DNA from: Adiantum capillus-veneris
Taxonomy: Eukaryota; Streptophyta; Polypodiopsida; Polypodiales; Pteridaceae
Direction of reading: 5' to 3'
Assembly: GCA_014529385.2 (NCBI GenBank)
Contig: CM043944.1
Location: forward strand, 67,455,895-67,519,894
DNA length: 64,000 nt
The translations under genes were made by a program, and so were the position numbers. Under the pieces are notes generated by a model. The model was given only the letters and a program-made list of their open reading frames with translations, ran no database searches and was not told the origin of the DNA. This document shows, piece after piece, positions 11,168-22,590 of this stretch. Within the stretch, counting starts at the first letter, position 1. The number at the start of each line of letters is the position of its first letter.

Positions 11168-11536
11168 CTAGCGATTGTCATTCTTGCAAATCAACTTTCC
11201 CCTTTCCCAATCCTGCAAAGCTCGCATTCTCATTAGCCATGGTCTACTTAGGATAAATGGATAGCCATTTTTATTTGTAGAAATAACATAGAAATCAATA
11301 GCCTTCTTAATGCCAAAATCTTCCACAAAAACATTCTTACAAACTCCCAAACACCTAGCCTTGCTATTATTTGCCATTTTCACTTTGATTGCAGGTGTCT
11401 TATAAATGTGCGTTCCTAGTCTCTGCATCAAGTCCTCTGTCATGATGCAAATTTGTGTGCCCCCATCCACTAGACCCTTCCTAACTAGTTTTCCTTTGAT
11501 ATAGTAATCTAGCACAGGTGTAATATCCTCATTCAT
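11168..11536 (-). pseudogene. Aspartic protease of element A
   Basis: A 122-codon open stretch with RKGLVDGGTQICIM, the D-G/S/T-G-type active site of retroviral-like proteases (here DGG), and the second landmark FILSRPWLMRM. It would cut the polyprotein. It sits between gag and RT as expected for Ty3. B has IDGGAQVCVI and G has VDVGAQICVI at the same place, so this branch departs from the usual DTG or DSG. Confidence 0.75.
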
Positions 11537-11717
11537 TTGGGATGTGCAATTTTAACAACAAGAACATTTTCTTTGGTCCTTCTCCTAGTGCTAGCTGCCT
11601 TTGTTAACTCCCTTCTAACTTGTGGGCACAATGTAACAAATTGAGGTTGCAGGGAGCCATACCATGTCCAAGAGGAAGTCTTGAAGGTTGATGCACCCTC
11701 TTTGGATTGTGTGACTT

Positions 11718-12438
11718 CTACAACAATGACATTTGGGTCAACAAAGGTGGTATTCTCTCTACTTGCCGTTGTGGAGGTCGAGAAGCATTTGGTATTTGCA
11801 AAAGCACCGGTTGTTGACTAGTGTCTTCTCCTACATTCATCACTAGATAATTCAAGTTAGGTCTCCCTGGCTCCCCCCGAGGCCAAGGATAATTATACAT
11901 CCCATGTCCAGACTCTCCGCAATTCCAACATTGCAAGACTCTCCTAGGTCGTGGCTCTCACTCTCTTGACTTCTTTGCTTGTCCCTTTGGACCTACAGTT
12001 TGTGCAAGGTAAATTGAAATCTATGAACCTCTCTTTCTTTAAAAACTCTGCACCATCACCTGGGTTAACGACATTTTGTACCCATAAAGCCCAAAGACAT
12101 AGAAACTCTTGCTTATAAAAGTAGTAGTCATCTAAGTCTTTTTGTCTATGAGTGACGATGTCTTGCCATAGTTTTTGAGTGTTTTCTGGATCAAAGAAGT
12201 ATCCCTTGAAACAAGTCACAACTTCCATATATTTTTTCTTAAATTCATCAGACAAAGTGTCAAACCAAGTGCTAGCATCTTTCCTAAGGACAACCGCAAA
12301 CATTTCTACATGTTCTGGATCAGTTACTATCCTCTTGATATGGCAAGACATTTTGAAATTTGCTAAGAATAATTCTGTATCCTCCCGAGCCTCTGCAAAG
12401 AACAAGGGGTAGCCACTCATTTGCCTAGTTGTATCCAT
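11718..12438 (-). pseudogene. Gag of element A with zinc knuckle
   Basis: The capsid part (12,438 to 11,944) starts MDTTRQMSGYPLFFAEARED and has FLANFKMSCHI, ASTWFDTLSDEFKKKY and DDYYFYKQEF. A frame change near 11,940 leads to the nucleocapsid part with CWNCGESGHGMYNY, where the fourth zinc ligand is Tyr instead of Cys. The start was put at the internal Met before TTRQ because the upstream part is a lysine run read from an A-rich tract. Confidence 0.75.
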
Positions 12439-12504
12439 GTTCCTAAAAATAAGAAGACAAGGCTGATTTAACTCAATTTTTTTTTTCTTTTGCAAATTCA
12501 AATT

Positions 12505-12998
12505 TCAAAGTAGAATGAAAATGTAAAAACCAAAGCTTATATAGTAGAGAAATAATGGCAGAATGAACGGATTGACTGAGGCATTGATAGCTGCTACTTG
12601 CCTAGGTCCAAACATACGATGAAAAACACGTTGAAATTGTAACTTTGTGCCAACTATTACATGCACGTATTGACTAGCCAAAGGAATGAATGTACGATAC
12701 AAGTTCTCTTGATTCATTAACCTAGCTAAAACACGATAAAAACATGCACATTAAAAGAGACACCATAGTCTACAATTGGGAGTATAATAGGATTTTGGGG
12801 ATTGTAGAATATTTCCTAATGCCTCAGCACCAAAGAGAGATACAATACGTTGTTGAAAAAACATTCTCCTATCCATGTGAACGCTTATCATAATCCCCTG
12901 CACCCAATGAAACTAATGAAATTGAATTGCATCAGAAGGATTAGGAGGTAGTGGATTGTTCATGTAGAAACAACTAGCCTTAGTGGGGATACCAAAAG
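12505..12998 (-). other. Leader and primer-binding site of element A
   Basis: The LTR end (complement of 12,999) is followed on the minus strand by CTTTTGGTATCCCCACTAAG, a primer site related to those of A1 and B. The remaining roughly 470 bp to gag hold a 70-codon open stretch (12,717-12,505), MNQENLYRTFIPLASQ, that I do not recognise. Confidence 0.55.
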
Positions 12999-15515
12999 TA
13001 AGGCAGTCCGGGGCAGGCAACAAGAAGAGCGGCCTCTAGACACCCTTCACGGCTCCCGTGATGCTCAATGAAGCTAGGGCACGACACTACACAAAAAGCA
13101 AAGATCCATAGACAAACTCAACTTGAAAAGGGCACCACCTAGTTACAGATGCGAACTAGGATGCAAGAGGGTGTCATCCACACCTAAGGGAGACACTTAA
13201 AACACGCACAAACAAGAAACACTTTTCTATAGAAGGAGGGGAGAAGGAGACATTGAGAGAATGGAGAGAGATGGAGAGTGAGGTTGCTCAAACAATCATT
13301 TTGCAATTCAAGAGGTGAAAGAAAAACTTGCTACATTGTCAAAGAGCCTGCATGGAGACTATACCAACATGTGCTCAACACTTTGCCAACACACACATCG
13401 TCTTAGGTTACGGGAGACCTCTCACCACTCAAAGCTCTTACAATGAACTAGTATTATGCAATGAAATGCATCCAAAACACTTAATCTCACAAGATAAAAT
13501 GAGAAATTGCGGCATACACATCACCTCAAATCTTTGACTGGCATCGCACAATCGGATGGAATACGAATTGGAGAGAAAATCACGCCTTTGAAACACCAAG
13601 ACCTCGCATTAATTGATGGCTTTAAGAATAGGTACAATGGTGGCTTGAAATGTAAAACTCTCACACTCTCTCATTTAAAAATGTAGCATCAATGCTATAG
13701 TGCACTAAAGTGTAAATCTCACACTATATTGTCTACAACCAAGTCTTTTCTGACACCTCCAATGCTAGAATGTTGTCTATGTCTATTTACAATGAAGGGA
13801 AGGGGTCTATATATAGGTTGGAGATCACTTATTTGGATTATGGATAATCTAAATTACAACATAAAAAATTGAGCTTAGAATTTTTTTATTTTCAAATTGG
13901 AGTGGGCCTATCTCATCTCCTTGAGTCACATGCATGTAGGCTCAAGACAGAGAGCATTATCGATGATGGCAAATGAAAAAGAAAAGAAAACAAAAGGAAG
14001 AAAGATATTTCTACCACTACTTATTCTTACTTACTTGAGGTGAGGTGATTTTCTCATTAGGGTTAGTGTTAGTAGGTTAGTGATTATGATTACAATGAGG
14101 GGCCCACAAGGTGCATAACAATGGTAAAATTCCTTAAGAAGGCATTGAAATTAGGGGGATAGATGGAATCAGAGAGGAAGTTCACCTATTGACATCTGTG
14201 GATGAAGTGTCAATGTGAGAGACTCGCGACGACTGATGGTGACGTTGCGTCGATTTGAAAACTTCAAGGTCCTCTTTTTGAAAATCCTTCATTTGAAAAG
14301 ATAAATCATATCCAATTTGCTATTTTTTTTGTAATTTTCATGATGGTGAAGAGGAAATGTGAATATGGGGGGGGATAGATGGAATCAGAGAGGAAGTTCA
14401 CCTATTGACATCTGTGAATGAAGTGTCATTGAAAATTAGGGGGATAGATGGAATCAGAGAGGAAGTTCACCTATTGACATCTGTGGATGAAGTGTCAATG
14501 TGAGAGACTCGCGACGACTGATGGTGACGTTGCGTCGATTTGAAAACTTCAAGGTCCTCTTTTTGAAAATCCTTCATTTGAAAAGATAAATCATATCCAA
14601 TTTGCTATTTTTTTTGTAATTTTCATGATGGTGAAGAGGAAATGTGAATATGGGAGTAGGTATAGAGGTACATGAGAGTATATGTGTATATCATGGAAGT
14701 TATGGTGAAGAGAGGGAATGAGGATGGTGAAGAAGGTGAGAAGAGTCATGGAATGTGCATGTTTGAGTGTGGGAAGGAGAGGGATGAGTGTGTTTGAGTG
14801 AGTAGGTGTGTGGAAGGGTGAGAGAAAATAGGAGGACTTTTGGGTGCATGAGGTGGCAGTTTTGAAATCGGCCATAAAATTCATATAAAATCGCCCTTGA
14901 CTCCAAAATTTTTGAAAAACTTATGAAAAATACTTCAACTCATGAGCTACATTTTCTCTTTTGGACATATGCTCAGATTCAGATCAGAAGAGGGTGCCAA
15001 AAGTCGAGCAACAAGTTGTCCTTGCAGCACCTCATAAGGCTTGAAGTGCGCCACTATTTTTTATTTTTTCTCCTTTGTAGCGTCCATGGGAGCCTCCCCA
15101 TACATCAACCATGACCTAATATTACCAAGGAGCTTGCGCACATGTATGGTATAGGATAAGTATCAAATATGATATATACCTGTGGGACAAGAAGATAGGT
15201 TAGCTAGTGATGAAAAAATGGACACATGGGATGCATGGTGGAAAAAAATATATATGTGAAAAAATAAAAGGAGGAAAATCATGAGAGAAGGGACCCTCAA
15301 TTATTCTCTACTTTGAGTGATTTATGAAATTTATTTGAAGATGAAACCTATGTTCTTGTAAATATTTATTTGTGAGGGATGGAAAAAAATATGATGGACC
15401 TGATAAGGTTATTGGTGAATTTTTATGGTGAAGTCACACAAAGTTTTTTCAAGGCTTCTGTGAGTAGAGCTTAAGGGATAGAATGATAGTAAAACATGTA
15501 TAAGGAATGACACGC
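12999..15515 (-). repeat. 5' LTR of element A
   Basis: The reverse complement is related along its length to the A1 LTR: the GTCCGGGGCAGGCAACAAGAAGAG end, the GGCACCACCTAGTTACAGATGCGAACTAGGATG block, and the AACTCATGAGCTACAT block. The distal part 15,288-15,515 matches 1-235. A TATA-like TATATATA lies at about 13,808-13,816 on the complement. It contains a 285-bp tandem duplication (14,151-14,655). The outer roughly 320 bp are missing. Confidence 0.8.
14151..14655. repeat. Tandem duplication in A 5' LTR, 285-bp period
   Basis: The block starting TTAGGGGGATAGATGGAATC at 14,151 recurs at 14,436 and runs to about 14,655. A shortened third copy beginning near 14,370 sits between them. The two full copies are nearly identical, so the event is recent relative to the LTR's divergence. 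Confidence 0.85.
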
Positions 15516-16223
15516 AGGCTAATATTGCTAGCTACAAGAAGCTAGCACCAAATAGTTGACTTAATAGTAGTAGATAAATACCTTGGTGGAACAGCTAACC
15601 AGAGTTAGTGAAGTCCATGAGAAGCAGTTGCAAGAAGTGAATTCCACTTGATGAAAATACACATGCACATGGCTATAGACCTAAGTAGAAGTGGTCAATC
15701 TCCAAGCATCACAAGCAGAGCTATGACTTAAAGATCCAAGTGAACCTTTGGAGAAGTTGAAGACAAACCCCTTGTTCCTGACATTGTAAGGGTCAAATAT
15801 TTCCTATCAAGTAATGGAAAAGTGGAATAAGGATTTGGAGACCAAGATCAATCTAGAGAAAATGCAAAGGAGGGAGGTAGCACTCTCCTTCATGACTAAG
15901 GAAGAGGCATATATAAAAGAAATAGTGGATTTACAAGTATCCTTTAGTAGTCACACAAGAGAAATTAAAGAGCAAACAAAAACTACCAGAGGAAGATCTT
16001 CCTAAATCTTTTCTACCAAAGAAAGAGGCACCCTAGTTCTTGCAATATGAAGAAGAAACCAATACTACCACCACCCCTCTAGAGTGAACATCAATGGATC
16101 TTGGGGTGAAGCAAGGCCCAATAGATAACTTTAGAGATGAAGCTAAAAAATCCTTGAAAGTGAGCATAGGCATGGCTCAAACCGATGATATATGGAAAAA
16201 AGCAATGGCTTGGGATCACTCTA
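15516..16223 (+). other. Unrecognised sequence, left half of the copia insertion site
   Basis: This lies between the broken A LTR and the copia element. Plus-strand reading shows short open stretches: 15,814-16,005 (MEKWNKDLETKINLEKMQRR, helical and charged, coiled-coil-like) and 16,094-16,223 (QGPIDNFRDEAKKSLKVSIG, then MAQTDDIWKKAMAWDHS). No family recognised. It continues at 21,359 after the copia element. It may be a decayed gene or part of another transposon. Confidence 0.4.
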
Positions 16224-16451
16224 TGCTACCATATACATGTGGTAGTGATATGTGTGAACACACTAGAACCGCCGGGGCATTTTTTCCCTCTTTAGGAAGT
16301 TTTTTTCCCCTGAGCATTGTATATACGCCCATCACTCTAGGGCTATCTATCTTTCCATTGAATAGTAAGTAACACACTCTCTATTGTGTGCCTTGAGCTT
16401 CCTTCATCTTCTCCAAGCTGTGTGAATTTCTCTGCAACCCTAATTCCAACA
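16224..16451 (+). repeat. 5' LTR of copia element
   Basis: Starts TGCTACCATATACATG and ends TAATTCCAACA. It is closely similar to 21,129-21,358, including the block GAACACACTAG and ACCGCCGGGGCATTTTTTCC. A TATA-like GTATATAC lies near 16,318. Confidence 0.9.
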
Positions 16452-16453
16452 AT

Positions 16454-16467
16454 TGGTATCAGAGTAG
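16454..16467 (+). other. Primer-binding site, initiator Met tRNA type
   Basis: TGGTATCAGAGTAG follows the 5' LTR by two bases. TGGTATCAGAGC is the standard plant initiator-Met-tRNA complement, so 11 of the first 12 bases match. About 345 bp of leader follow before gag, with nothing recognisable. Confidence 0.85.
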
Positions 16468-16813
16468 GTTGCGTCCTCCCAGACTTAGTTTCCAGCTGCT
16501 CCAGCACACGCCTGCTCACTTTGTCCGATTTTAGTGAGCTTTGGCAAGTGTTCGCAGGTTGACAAAAATTTCGGGGTAGCTCGTAGAGCTGAGTCTGCTT
16601 AGATTTTTGATTCGGGCTCATTTCGGCCTCCGTTTCCACTACAGGCAATAGTGCACAGGCTATTTTGTCATTTTGTGCAAAATTTTTGTCAGTGCCGTTT
16701 TTTGCCTAACAGGTGCCTCATAGTCTTCTGTGGTTTATGCTATATAGCACGTATTGTTCCCGCTCCATTTCTCCTATTTTTGGGCAATTTTCACATCAGG
16801 TGCAGCATTTACC

Positions 16814-17955
16814 ATGGCTGACAACAACACAGATGTGTTCAAGATGTTTGCTGCTAAGGACAGGCTGGATGGGGACAACTACCCTATGTGGGCTTATATG
16901 ATACAACGTGTTCTTCTGTCAAAGGGTGTCTGGAACATTGTGCAGGGCATTGATGTACGTCCTAGTTTTGAGGATGTAGGCGATGTTGAGGATGTTGCAG
17001 GTCTTGGTGCAAGGATTGCTGCTATTAGAGTTATTTTGCCTACGGTAGAACAAGCTCGTTGGGATGTAAAAGATGCGTAGGCTCATGCATTGATTGCGTT
17101 TTCTATGAAGCGCACCATTGTTCCTCACATTCATTCAACAAAATCTACAAAACAGGCTTGGGATATTCTAGCAGGTCTTTATGCAAGCCGCAATGAGGCT
17201 AAAATTGCTTTGCTGCGTAAAGAGATGGAGTCGAAGATTATGTATGAGGAAGATGATATGGACACTTTCCTTGCTGGTGTCAAGGATATCAATGAGAAAC
17301 TTATCTCTACAGGTGAACTCATTTTAGACAGTTCCCTTGTGCAGACTGTTCATGATGCCTTACCAGATTCCTACCAGACTTTGCTAGTACTTGGAGACTG
17401 ATGACCCACGGAAATCTTGAAGTTGTCAAGTTTGATGCATTATGCACATTGCTGTTGCAAGAGTCACTTTCTAGAAAAAACAGAAGTAGGAAGCGTGCAA
17501 TTGAGCAGGCTTTTATTGCTTCTCAAAGAAAGGGTGGTAACAACAATGCGGCCACTTCTTATGATTTTGCTGTGAGCGGCCAAACTTCTGTTCCTAATGC
17601 TTCTGTTGGCAAAAATTCGTCTGGAAATGCTAGGGATAAGGGCAAAAAGAAGATGTGTTGCCATTATTGTAAAGCTAATGCTCACTTGATCAAGTCGTGT
17701 CCTAAGTTGAAGGCCAAAGAGGCTAAGAAGAAAGAGGGTGGTTCCACTGCAAATGTTGGTTCCACTACAAATGCAGCCATTGTTGAGTCTTATGTGAAAG
17801 GAGACTCTATTGCTGATGTTGATGCAGAATGGGCTTTTCGCATAGAGTGCACTTACAATCCTGCTGTCCATGATGCATGCTTGTCAGTTTGCTGCAGATT
17901 CACATGTGTGGTATTTCGACAGTGGTGCTACAAAGCACATTACCTCACATCGTGA
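16814..17955 (+). pseudogene. Gag of copia element
   Basis: Starts MADNNTDVFKMFAAKDRLDG, with NYPMWAYMIQRVL (the copia gag N-terminal fold), then AWDILAGLYAS and ALPDSYQTLL. A TAG at 17,078-17,080 and a frame change near 17,400 break it. The nucleocapsid part has CHYCKANAHLIKSC, a C-x2-C-x4-H-x4-C zinc knuckle with all four ligands, followed by a lysine-rich tail. The ATG at 16,814 fits the family start. Confidence 0.85.
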
Positions 17956-19423
17956 ATTGTTTACCTCTCTCGACTCTGTCCCTCATGGGAATTCAGTCAC
18001 TTGTGCCAACAATGCCTCTTATCTAGTTCACGGAATTGGAAAGATTGTGCTTACTGTTGCAAATGGTAGTTCCTTCACACTTGTTGATGCACTTTATGTA
18101 CCTGGGATCAAGAAGAATCTCTTGTCTGTATCCGCACTTGCTAGACTTGGACTTGTAGTCAAATTTGTGGATGACAGATGTACAGTTCATGATCTCAATT
18201 TTGGTGATGAAATTGTTGTATCTATCCTTTTGTGCCATGGGCTGTATAAGCTCACTTTGTATGACAAGTGTGGAAAAATTTTTCCAAATGCTGTTGCAAA
18301 TTCAAGGGCTATTTCAGATGCAAAACTTTGGCATGCACGTTTTGGTCATCTGAATTTTGCTAGCTTGCTGCATTTGCCGAAATTTGATATGGTTGCTTCT
18401 TTGCCGCCTCTAGAAGCACCTGTCAAACATGTTTGTGAAGGCTGTATTTTGGGTAAGATGTAGCGTTCTAAGTTTCCAAAGGATGGTTCAGTTCGGGCCA
18501 CATGCAGGTTGCAGCTTGTGCATAGTGATATTTGTGGGCCCATGCAAACTCTGTCCTTGGGCAATTACCTTTACTTCGTGACTTTCATTGATGATTACTC
18601 CAGGCATGCATGGGTATTTCCGCTTAAAGAGAAGTCCGAAGTTTTTATGTGCTTCAAATTTTTTTTGGCTATGGCTGAAAATGTCTTGAAATGTACTATG
18701 GGCACCCTCCGTTCCGATCGAGGGGAGGAGTATATGTCTCATGAATTTAATGCATTTCTGGCTAGTCGTGGGATAAAACACCAATGTACAGTGCCTTATA
18801 CACCTCAGCAAAATGGTGTTGCTGAGAGAAAAAAGAGGTCACTGACGGAAATGGCACGATGTATGGTCAAAAGTCAAGCTTTGCCACATTCTTTTTGGCT
18901 TGAGGCCATCATGTGTGCCCGGGGCAGTCACTTATCAAAAGACCCCTATATCACGTGCATTCAAGAGGTAATTAATAATACCCCAATATACATACTATAC
19001 TTACACTGTGAGCCTATTTAAAAAACCCCCACCCCCCTCTGTATGTATACATTTTTATACATTTTGGTCTTTTAATAATCCTCTCCGATTAACTCACGTG
19101 ATATCATACACATTCTAAAAAGTGACCGCCCCGGGCATGTGTGCCACTTATGTACTTAACAAGTGTCCTACGAAAGCTTTGCAGTCTATTACTCCATACG
19201 AAGAATGGCATGATAGAAGCCTTCTATTGAGCACATGCGTGTTTTTGGCTGTTTGGCATATGCTTTGGTGCCACAAACACAACGTAGAAAATTGGATGAT
19301 AAGGCTATCAAATGTATTTTTGTTGGTTATACTGCTAAAAGGAAAGGTTACAGGTTATATCATCCGCAAACAACGCGTATTATAGTTTCACGGGATGTAG
19401 TGTTTGTGGAAGATTCTGTTTAG
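17870..19423 (+). pseudogene. Protease and integrase of copia element
   Basis: Protease: VWYFDSGATKHIT near 17,905 with the DSG catalytic box. GAG-pre-integrase: LWHARFGHLNFASLL and VCEGCILGK supply the HHCC zinc ligands. Integrase core: VHSDICGP, TLRSDRGEEY and QQNGVAERKKRS hold D, D and E. A TAG at about 18,461 interrupts before the core. The 218-bp MITE at 18,918-19,135 splits it after EAIMCA; coding resumes with YVLNKCPTKAL, then MRVFGCLAYALVP near 19,235. Confidence 0.85.
18918..19135. mobile_element. 218-bp inverted-repeat DNA transposon (MITE) in copia integrase
   Basis: Ends are CCCGGGGCAGTCACTT and AAGTGACCGCCCCGGG, inverted repeats with one mismatch. Internal blocks near both ends (ATATCACGTG at left, CACGTGATATCA at right) extend the inversion. 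Flanks are CATGTGTG at 18,910-18,917 and 19,136-19,143, an eight-base target duplication (up to ten if CC is assigned to the flank). The integrase frame continues across if the insert and one duplicate are set aside. Too short to code. Eight bases would suit hAT or Mutator-like elements; I cannot decide. Confidence 0.88.
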
Positions 19424-19426
19424 CCC

Positions 19427-21120
19427 TTGCTGTCATGTACTAGAGACAGTAATGTAAGCTCACAGGACATTTATGACACTTTGTTGCCTCTTTTCAGTGG
19501 TGGAAATACGAATGTAAGTTCCAATGAGGCAAATGTACAGCCTATGGGGGTTTCTAAAAATGTTAAAGATCAGTCTATTACTGATGCAGATGTACATGAT
19601 GTACTTGATGAGGAAAGGGCTGAAAATGAGCAGGCTAGAGGTATGCCAAAATGGCTGGTGCACACTTTGCAAGACAGTAAATTGGATGCACCTTTGTCTA
19701 GTCGTACTCGTTCAGGCTCTTGCCATCCATCTTATGCATTAGATTGTTATGCTTTGGATGTTGAGGAGCCTTTGTCTTTGGATGAAGCACAGAATTCAGA
19801 AATTTGGATGGCTACTATGCAATCAGAATATAATACACTTATAGAAAATGACACATGGACTTTATGTGATTTACCTTTAGGCAAAAAGGCCATTGGTACG
19901 AAGTGGGTTTACAAGTTGAAACGCAAGCTGGATGGTGAGATCGATCGCCATAAGGCTCGACTTGTTGCAAAGGGTTATGCACAACAAAAAGGCATAGATT
20001 ATGAAGAGAATTTTTCTCCCACTTGTCGTAGGACTACTGTGCATTTTCTATGTGCATTGGCAGCTCATTTTGGTTGGGATGTACATCAATCAAACATTGT
20101 TACTGCTTTCTTGAATGGTGACATATTTGAGGAAGTTTATGTAACGCAGCCTCGCAGTTTTGTCATAAAAGGACAAGAGGACAAAGTGTGCAGATGTAAG
20201 AAAGCTTTGTATGGGTTGAAGCAATCTCCTTGTGGTTGGTATGAGAAAGCTGACACTCATTTGGTTAAAGGAGGCTTTTGTAACAATCCAATAGAAAGCA
20301 CATTGTATGTAAAGCAAGGGTGATGTACTTCTCATTGTGGTTATTTATGTCGATGATTTGCTGATCACTGGACCAAATGAGAGACATATTGATGAATTTA
20401 AGGCTGATTTGAATGCTACTTTCAAGATGAAAGATTTGGGGTTGTTGCATCATTACTTGGGTATACAGTTTAAGCAGTGTGATGGTGGTATTGCCTTGTG
20501 TCAGAAAAGTTACATAGAGACATTGCTATGTAAGTTTGGACTTGAGGATTGCAAACCTATTTCCACTCCCATGGAAACAGTTTTGAAGTTGAGTCTACAT
20601 GATGCTAGCGATTCTGCTGATGTCACTCTTTACCAAACTGCTGTTGGATGCCTCATTTATGTATGCAACACGAGGCCAGATATTTAGTTTGTAGTCTCAT
20701 ACGTCAGCAGATTTATGCATAGCCCAGGGTCTAAGCATTGGCAGGCTATCAAGAGGAGTTTTCGCTACCTTAGTGGCACTTTACATCTTGGCTTGTTTTA
20801 TCCCAAGGGGGGATCATTGCCGCCAGACTAACATGCTTTTTCGGACTCAGATTGGGCTGGTCATTTTGACACGCGAGTGCACACAAGTGGTTTTTGTTTC
20901 ATGCTTGGAAGTTCATGTATATCATGGTTGAGCAAGAAGCAATCTACTATGGCCACTTCGAGTTGTGATGCTAAGTACAGGGAAGTCTTCACAGCTACGG
21001 TTGAGTGTGTATGGCTCAGACGCCTTATGGTTGATTTGGGTGTTGGACATGACACTGCCAACACTATCTACACTGACAGTTAGAGCGCATTGGCAGTTTT
21101 TCATGCTCGCATCACTCCAG
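19427..21120 (+). pseudogene. Reverse transcriptase and RNase H of copia element
   Basis: Open stretch 19,427-20,323 includes TWTLCDLPLGKKAIGTKWVY, the copia RT N-terminus, then HKARLVAKGYAQQKGIDY and AFLNGDIFEEVYVTQP. A frameshift near 20,320 is followed by IYVDDLLITG with the YVDD catalytic box (20,346-20,357), then KMKDLGLLHHYLGIQ. A TAG near 20,685 and more stops precede RNase H landmarks SDSDWAGHFDTR and SWLSKKQSTMATSS (20,840-20,970). No intact frame survives. Confidence 0.9.
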
Positions 21121-21128
21121 AGGGGATT

Positions 21129-21358
21129 TGTTTCCATATACATGCGGTAGTCATGTGTGTGAACACACTAGGACCGCCGGGGCATTTTTTCCCTCTTTAG
21201 GAGCTTTTTCCCCCCCCCAAGTATTGTATATACGCCCATCACTCTAGCGCTATCTATCTTTCCATTGCATACTAAGTAACACACTCTCTATTGTGTGCCT
21301 TGAGCTTCCTTTGTCTTCTCCAAACTGTGTGTGTTTCTCTGCAACCCTAATTCCAACA
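21129..21358 (+). repeat. 3' LTR of copia element
   Basis: Starts TGTTTCCATATACATG after the short purine run AGAGGGGA, ends TTCCAACA. Differences from the 5' LTR are scattered substitutions and a longer C run near 21,212. Confidence 0.9.
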
Positions 21359-21470
21359 CTCTGTATCAATGTTTCCCAGCTAACCCACAAGAAAATAATA
21401 TACACTTCGCATCATCAATCACTCCAGTATCCTCTTGTGAGGTGATAAAATATCAAAGTCAAGGAGATGT
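21359..21470 (+). other. Unrecognised sequence, right half of the copia insertion site
   Basis: Begins with the right target duplication CTCTG and reads QCFPANPQENNIHFASS and CEVIKYQSQGD without a stop up to the B LTR at 21,471. It seems to continue the open stretch at 16,094-16,223. Not recognised. Confidence 0.4.
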
Positions 21471-22402
21471 TGTTAGCGTGAAAACAACAAGAAAAACGAG
21501 TTCCTGTATAGTCTTGCAGGAGTCACACCATCGAAAGGACGAACTATTGTGCGGCCGAAAACACCTGTCGAGAATTATGAAAAAACTTTCAAGCACAAGA
21601 GACATTCAAAATTAGGAGAAATTGAGGCACCATGACAAAGCTCCTGTTGTGGAGATGTCCGTAGAGTATCCATAGGCAAAAAATAAATGAAAGATGAAGA
21701 AGTTATGGCCGCTCAAACTGGATGTGTTCTCTTTCTTGCTAAAAACTAAGCTCTTTGGAAGTTGTTCAGGTGTTGCATCTATTAAAATGGGGGCTCCCTT
21801 ATCTTTAATTCCCCCAAAAATATTCTCTCTTCTCAATCGACATGGCTTTCTTTGTGGGAATCTTTTAATTGGCTCATTTTTGGCCTTTTTTGGGCAAAAA
21901 ATGAGCAGTAATTGGTGACCTTTGACCAAGCGAATGGGGTGGGGTCAAGTAGCAAGGGACCAAGAAAAGTGTCTTGAGGCATGTCTAGCTGGTGGGAATC
22001 CAAACATGCGCCCTTTCCTCCCTATGATCCCACGAACCCCTCCATAGCATGCCTTGAGAGCTCCTCACAAGGTGATACGCTCATAATGGGCTCCCCCCTT
22101 TAGGTTATATACCCCCACTCTCCACTTTTCCCTTCCCATGTGAGATAATCCCCCCGTCACATGACAATCTCCTCCTCATTCCTCCCAAATCCCTTCTGCC
22201 CAACAATTTCTAGATTCTCCCCAAAGTAGGAGAGCTTCTCCGACAAACTTCCCCCAAGTTTAACTTGTTGCTCCGGTCATTGAATGACACATTGTAACAC
22301 ACGACTTGGATCCCAAGTCCTTGGCTACTTCTAGAATTCTCAAACCTCAAAATTTCTAATTTCAATCATCAAGTTGGCGTAGTTGCCTTTGTCCCATGCA
22401 CA
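21471..22402 (-). repeat. 3' LTR of B, distal part
   Basis: Related along its length to 46,293-47,225: starts TGTTAGCGTG (right copy TGCTAGCATA) and shares ATGGCCGCTC, GTTGCATCTATT, CCATAGCATGCCTTGAGAGC and ATGGGCTCCCCC. It breaks at 22,402 where E begins and resumes at 27,217. Short open stretches inside it are not genes. Confidence 0.85.
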
Positions 22403-22590
22403 TGTTGATCTCTATATATAGCATGAGCTCCATATATAGCACCTGGGTCCCCTTTATATATACATCATCTGTGTGAGTATTCTACAGACTTTGGGGTTTG
22501 CATTTATGGAGCTCTCTGTCTCTTCTCCTTCATCTCTCTTCGTCTACCTGCGCTCTCTCCCTCCGGTTCAACATGGTACCAAAGCGGACG
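22403..22590 (+). repeat. 5' LTR of E and primer-binding site
   Basis: 171-bp candidate LTR from TGTTGATCTC to GGTTCAACA (22,573). It contains TATATATA twice (about 22,413 and 22,453) and a CT-rich end. TGGTACCAAAGCGG at 22,574 resembles TGGTATCAGAGC with two changes in the first twelve bases. Confidence 0.65.

Larger units (their letters stand above)
1..15515 (-). mobile_element. Element A: Ty3/gypsy LTR retrotransposon, minus strand, truncated by window start
   Basis: Read on the minus strand the order is LTR (12,999-15,515), primer site, gag, zinc knuckle, protease, RT, RNase H, second RNase H, integrase, post-integrase tail (579-993) and a 3' LTR that leaves the window at position 1. The two LTRs match between 1-235 and 15,288-15,515. 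The second RNase H after the usual one is a feature of Tat-type Ty3 elements (family knowledge). The integrase is interrupted by A1 at 994-8,119. The right LTR lacks the roughly 320 bp present at the left LTR's outer end, so that end was lost or replaced. Stops and frameshifts occur in every domain. Confidence 0.88.
16224..21358 (+). mobile_element. Ty1/copia LTR retrotransposon, degenerate
   Basis: LTRs of 228 and 230 bp flank gag-protease-integrase-RT-RNase H, the copia order. Flanks are CTCTA (16,219-16,223) and CTCTG (21,359-21,363), a five-base target duplication with one change. PBS matches the initiator Met tRNA. Gag and pol carry several stops and frameshifts, and the integrase holds a 218-bp insertion. 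Confidence 0.93.

Noticed and set aside
16224-21358. Endogenous pararetrovirus or an env-bearing element
   Set aside because: Order and motifs are ordinary copia; no movement protein, coat or envelope region seen here or in the Ty3 elements.
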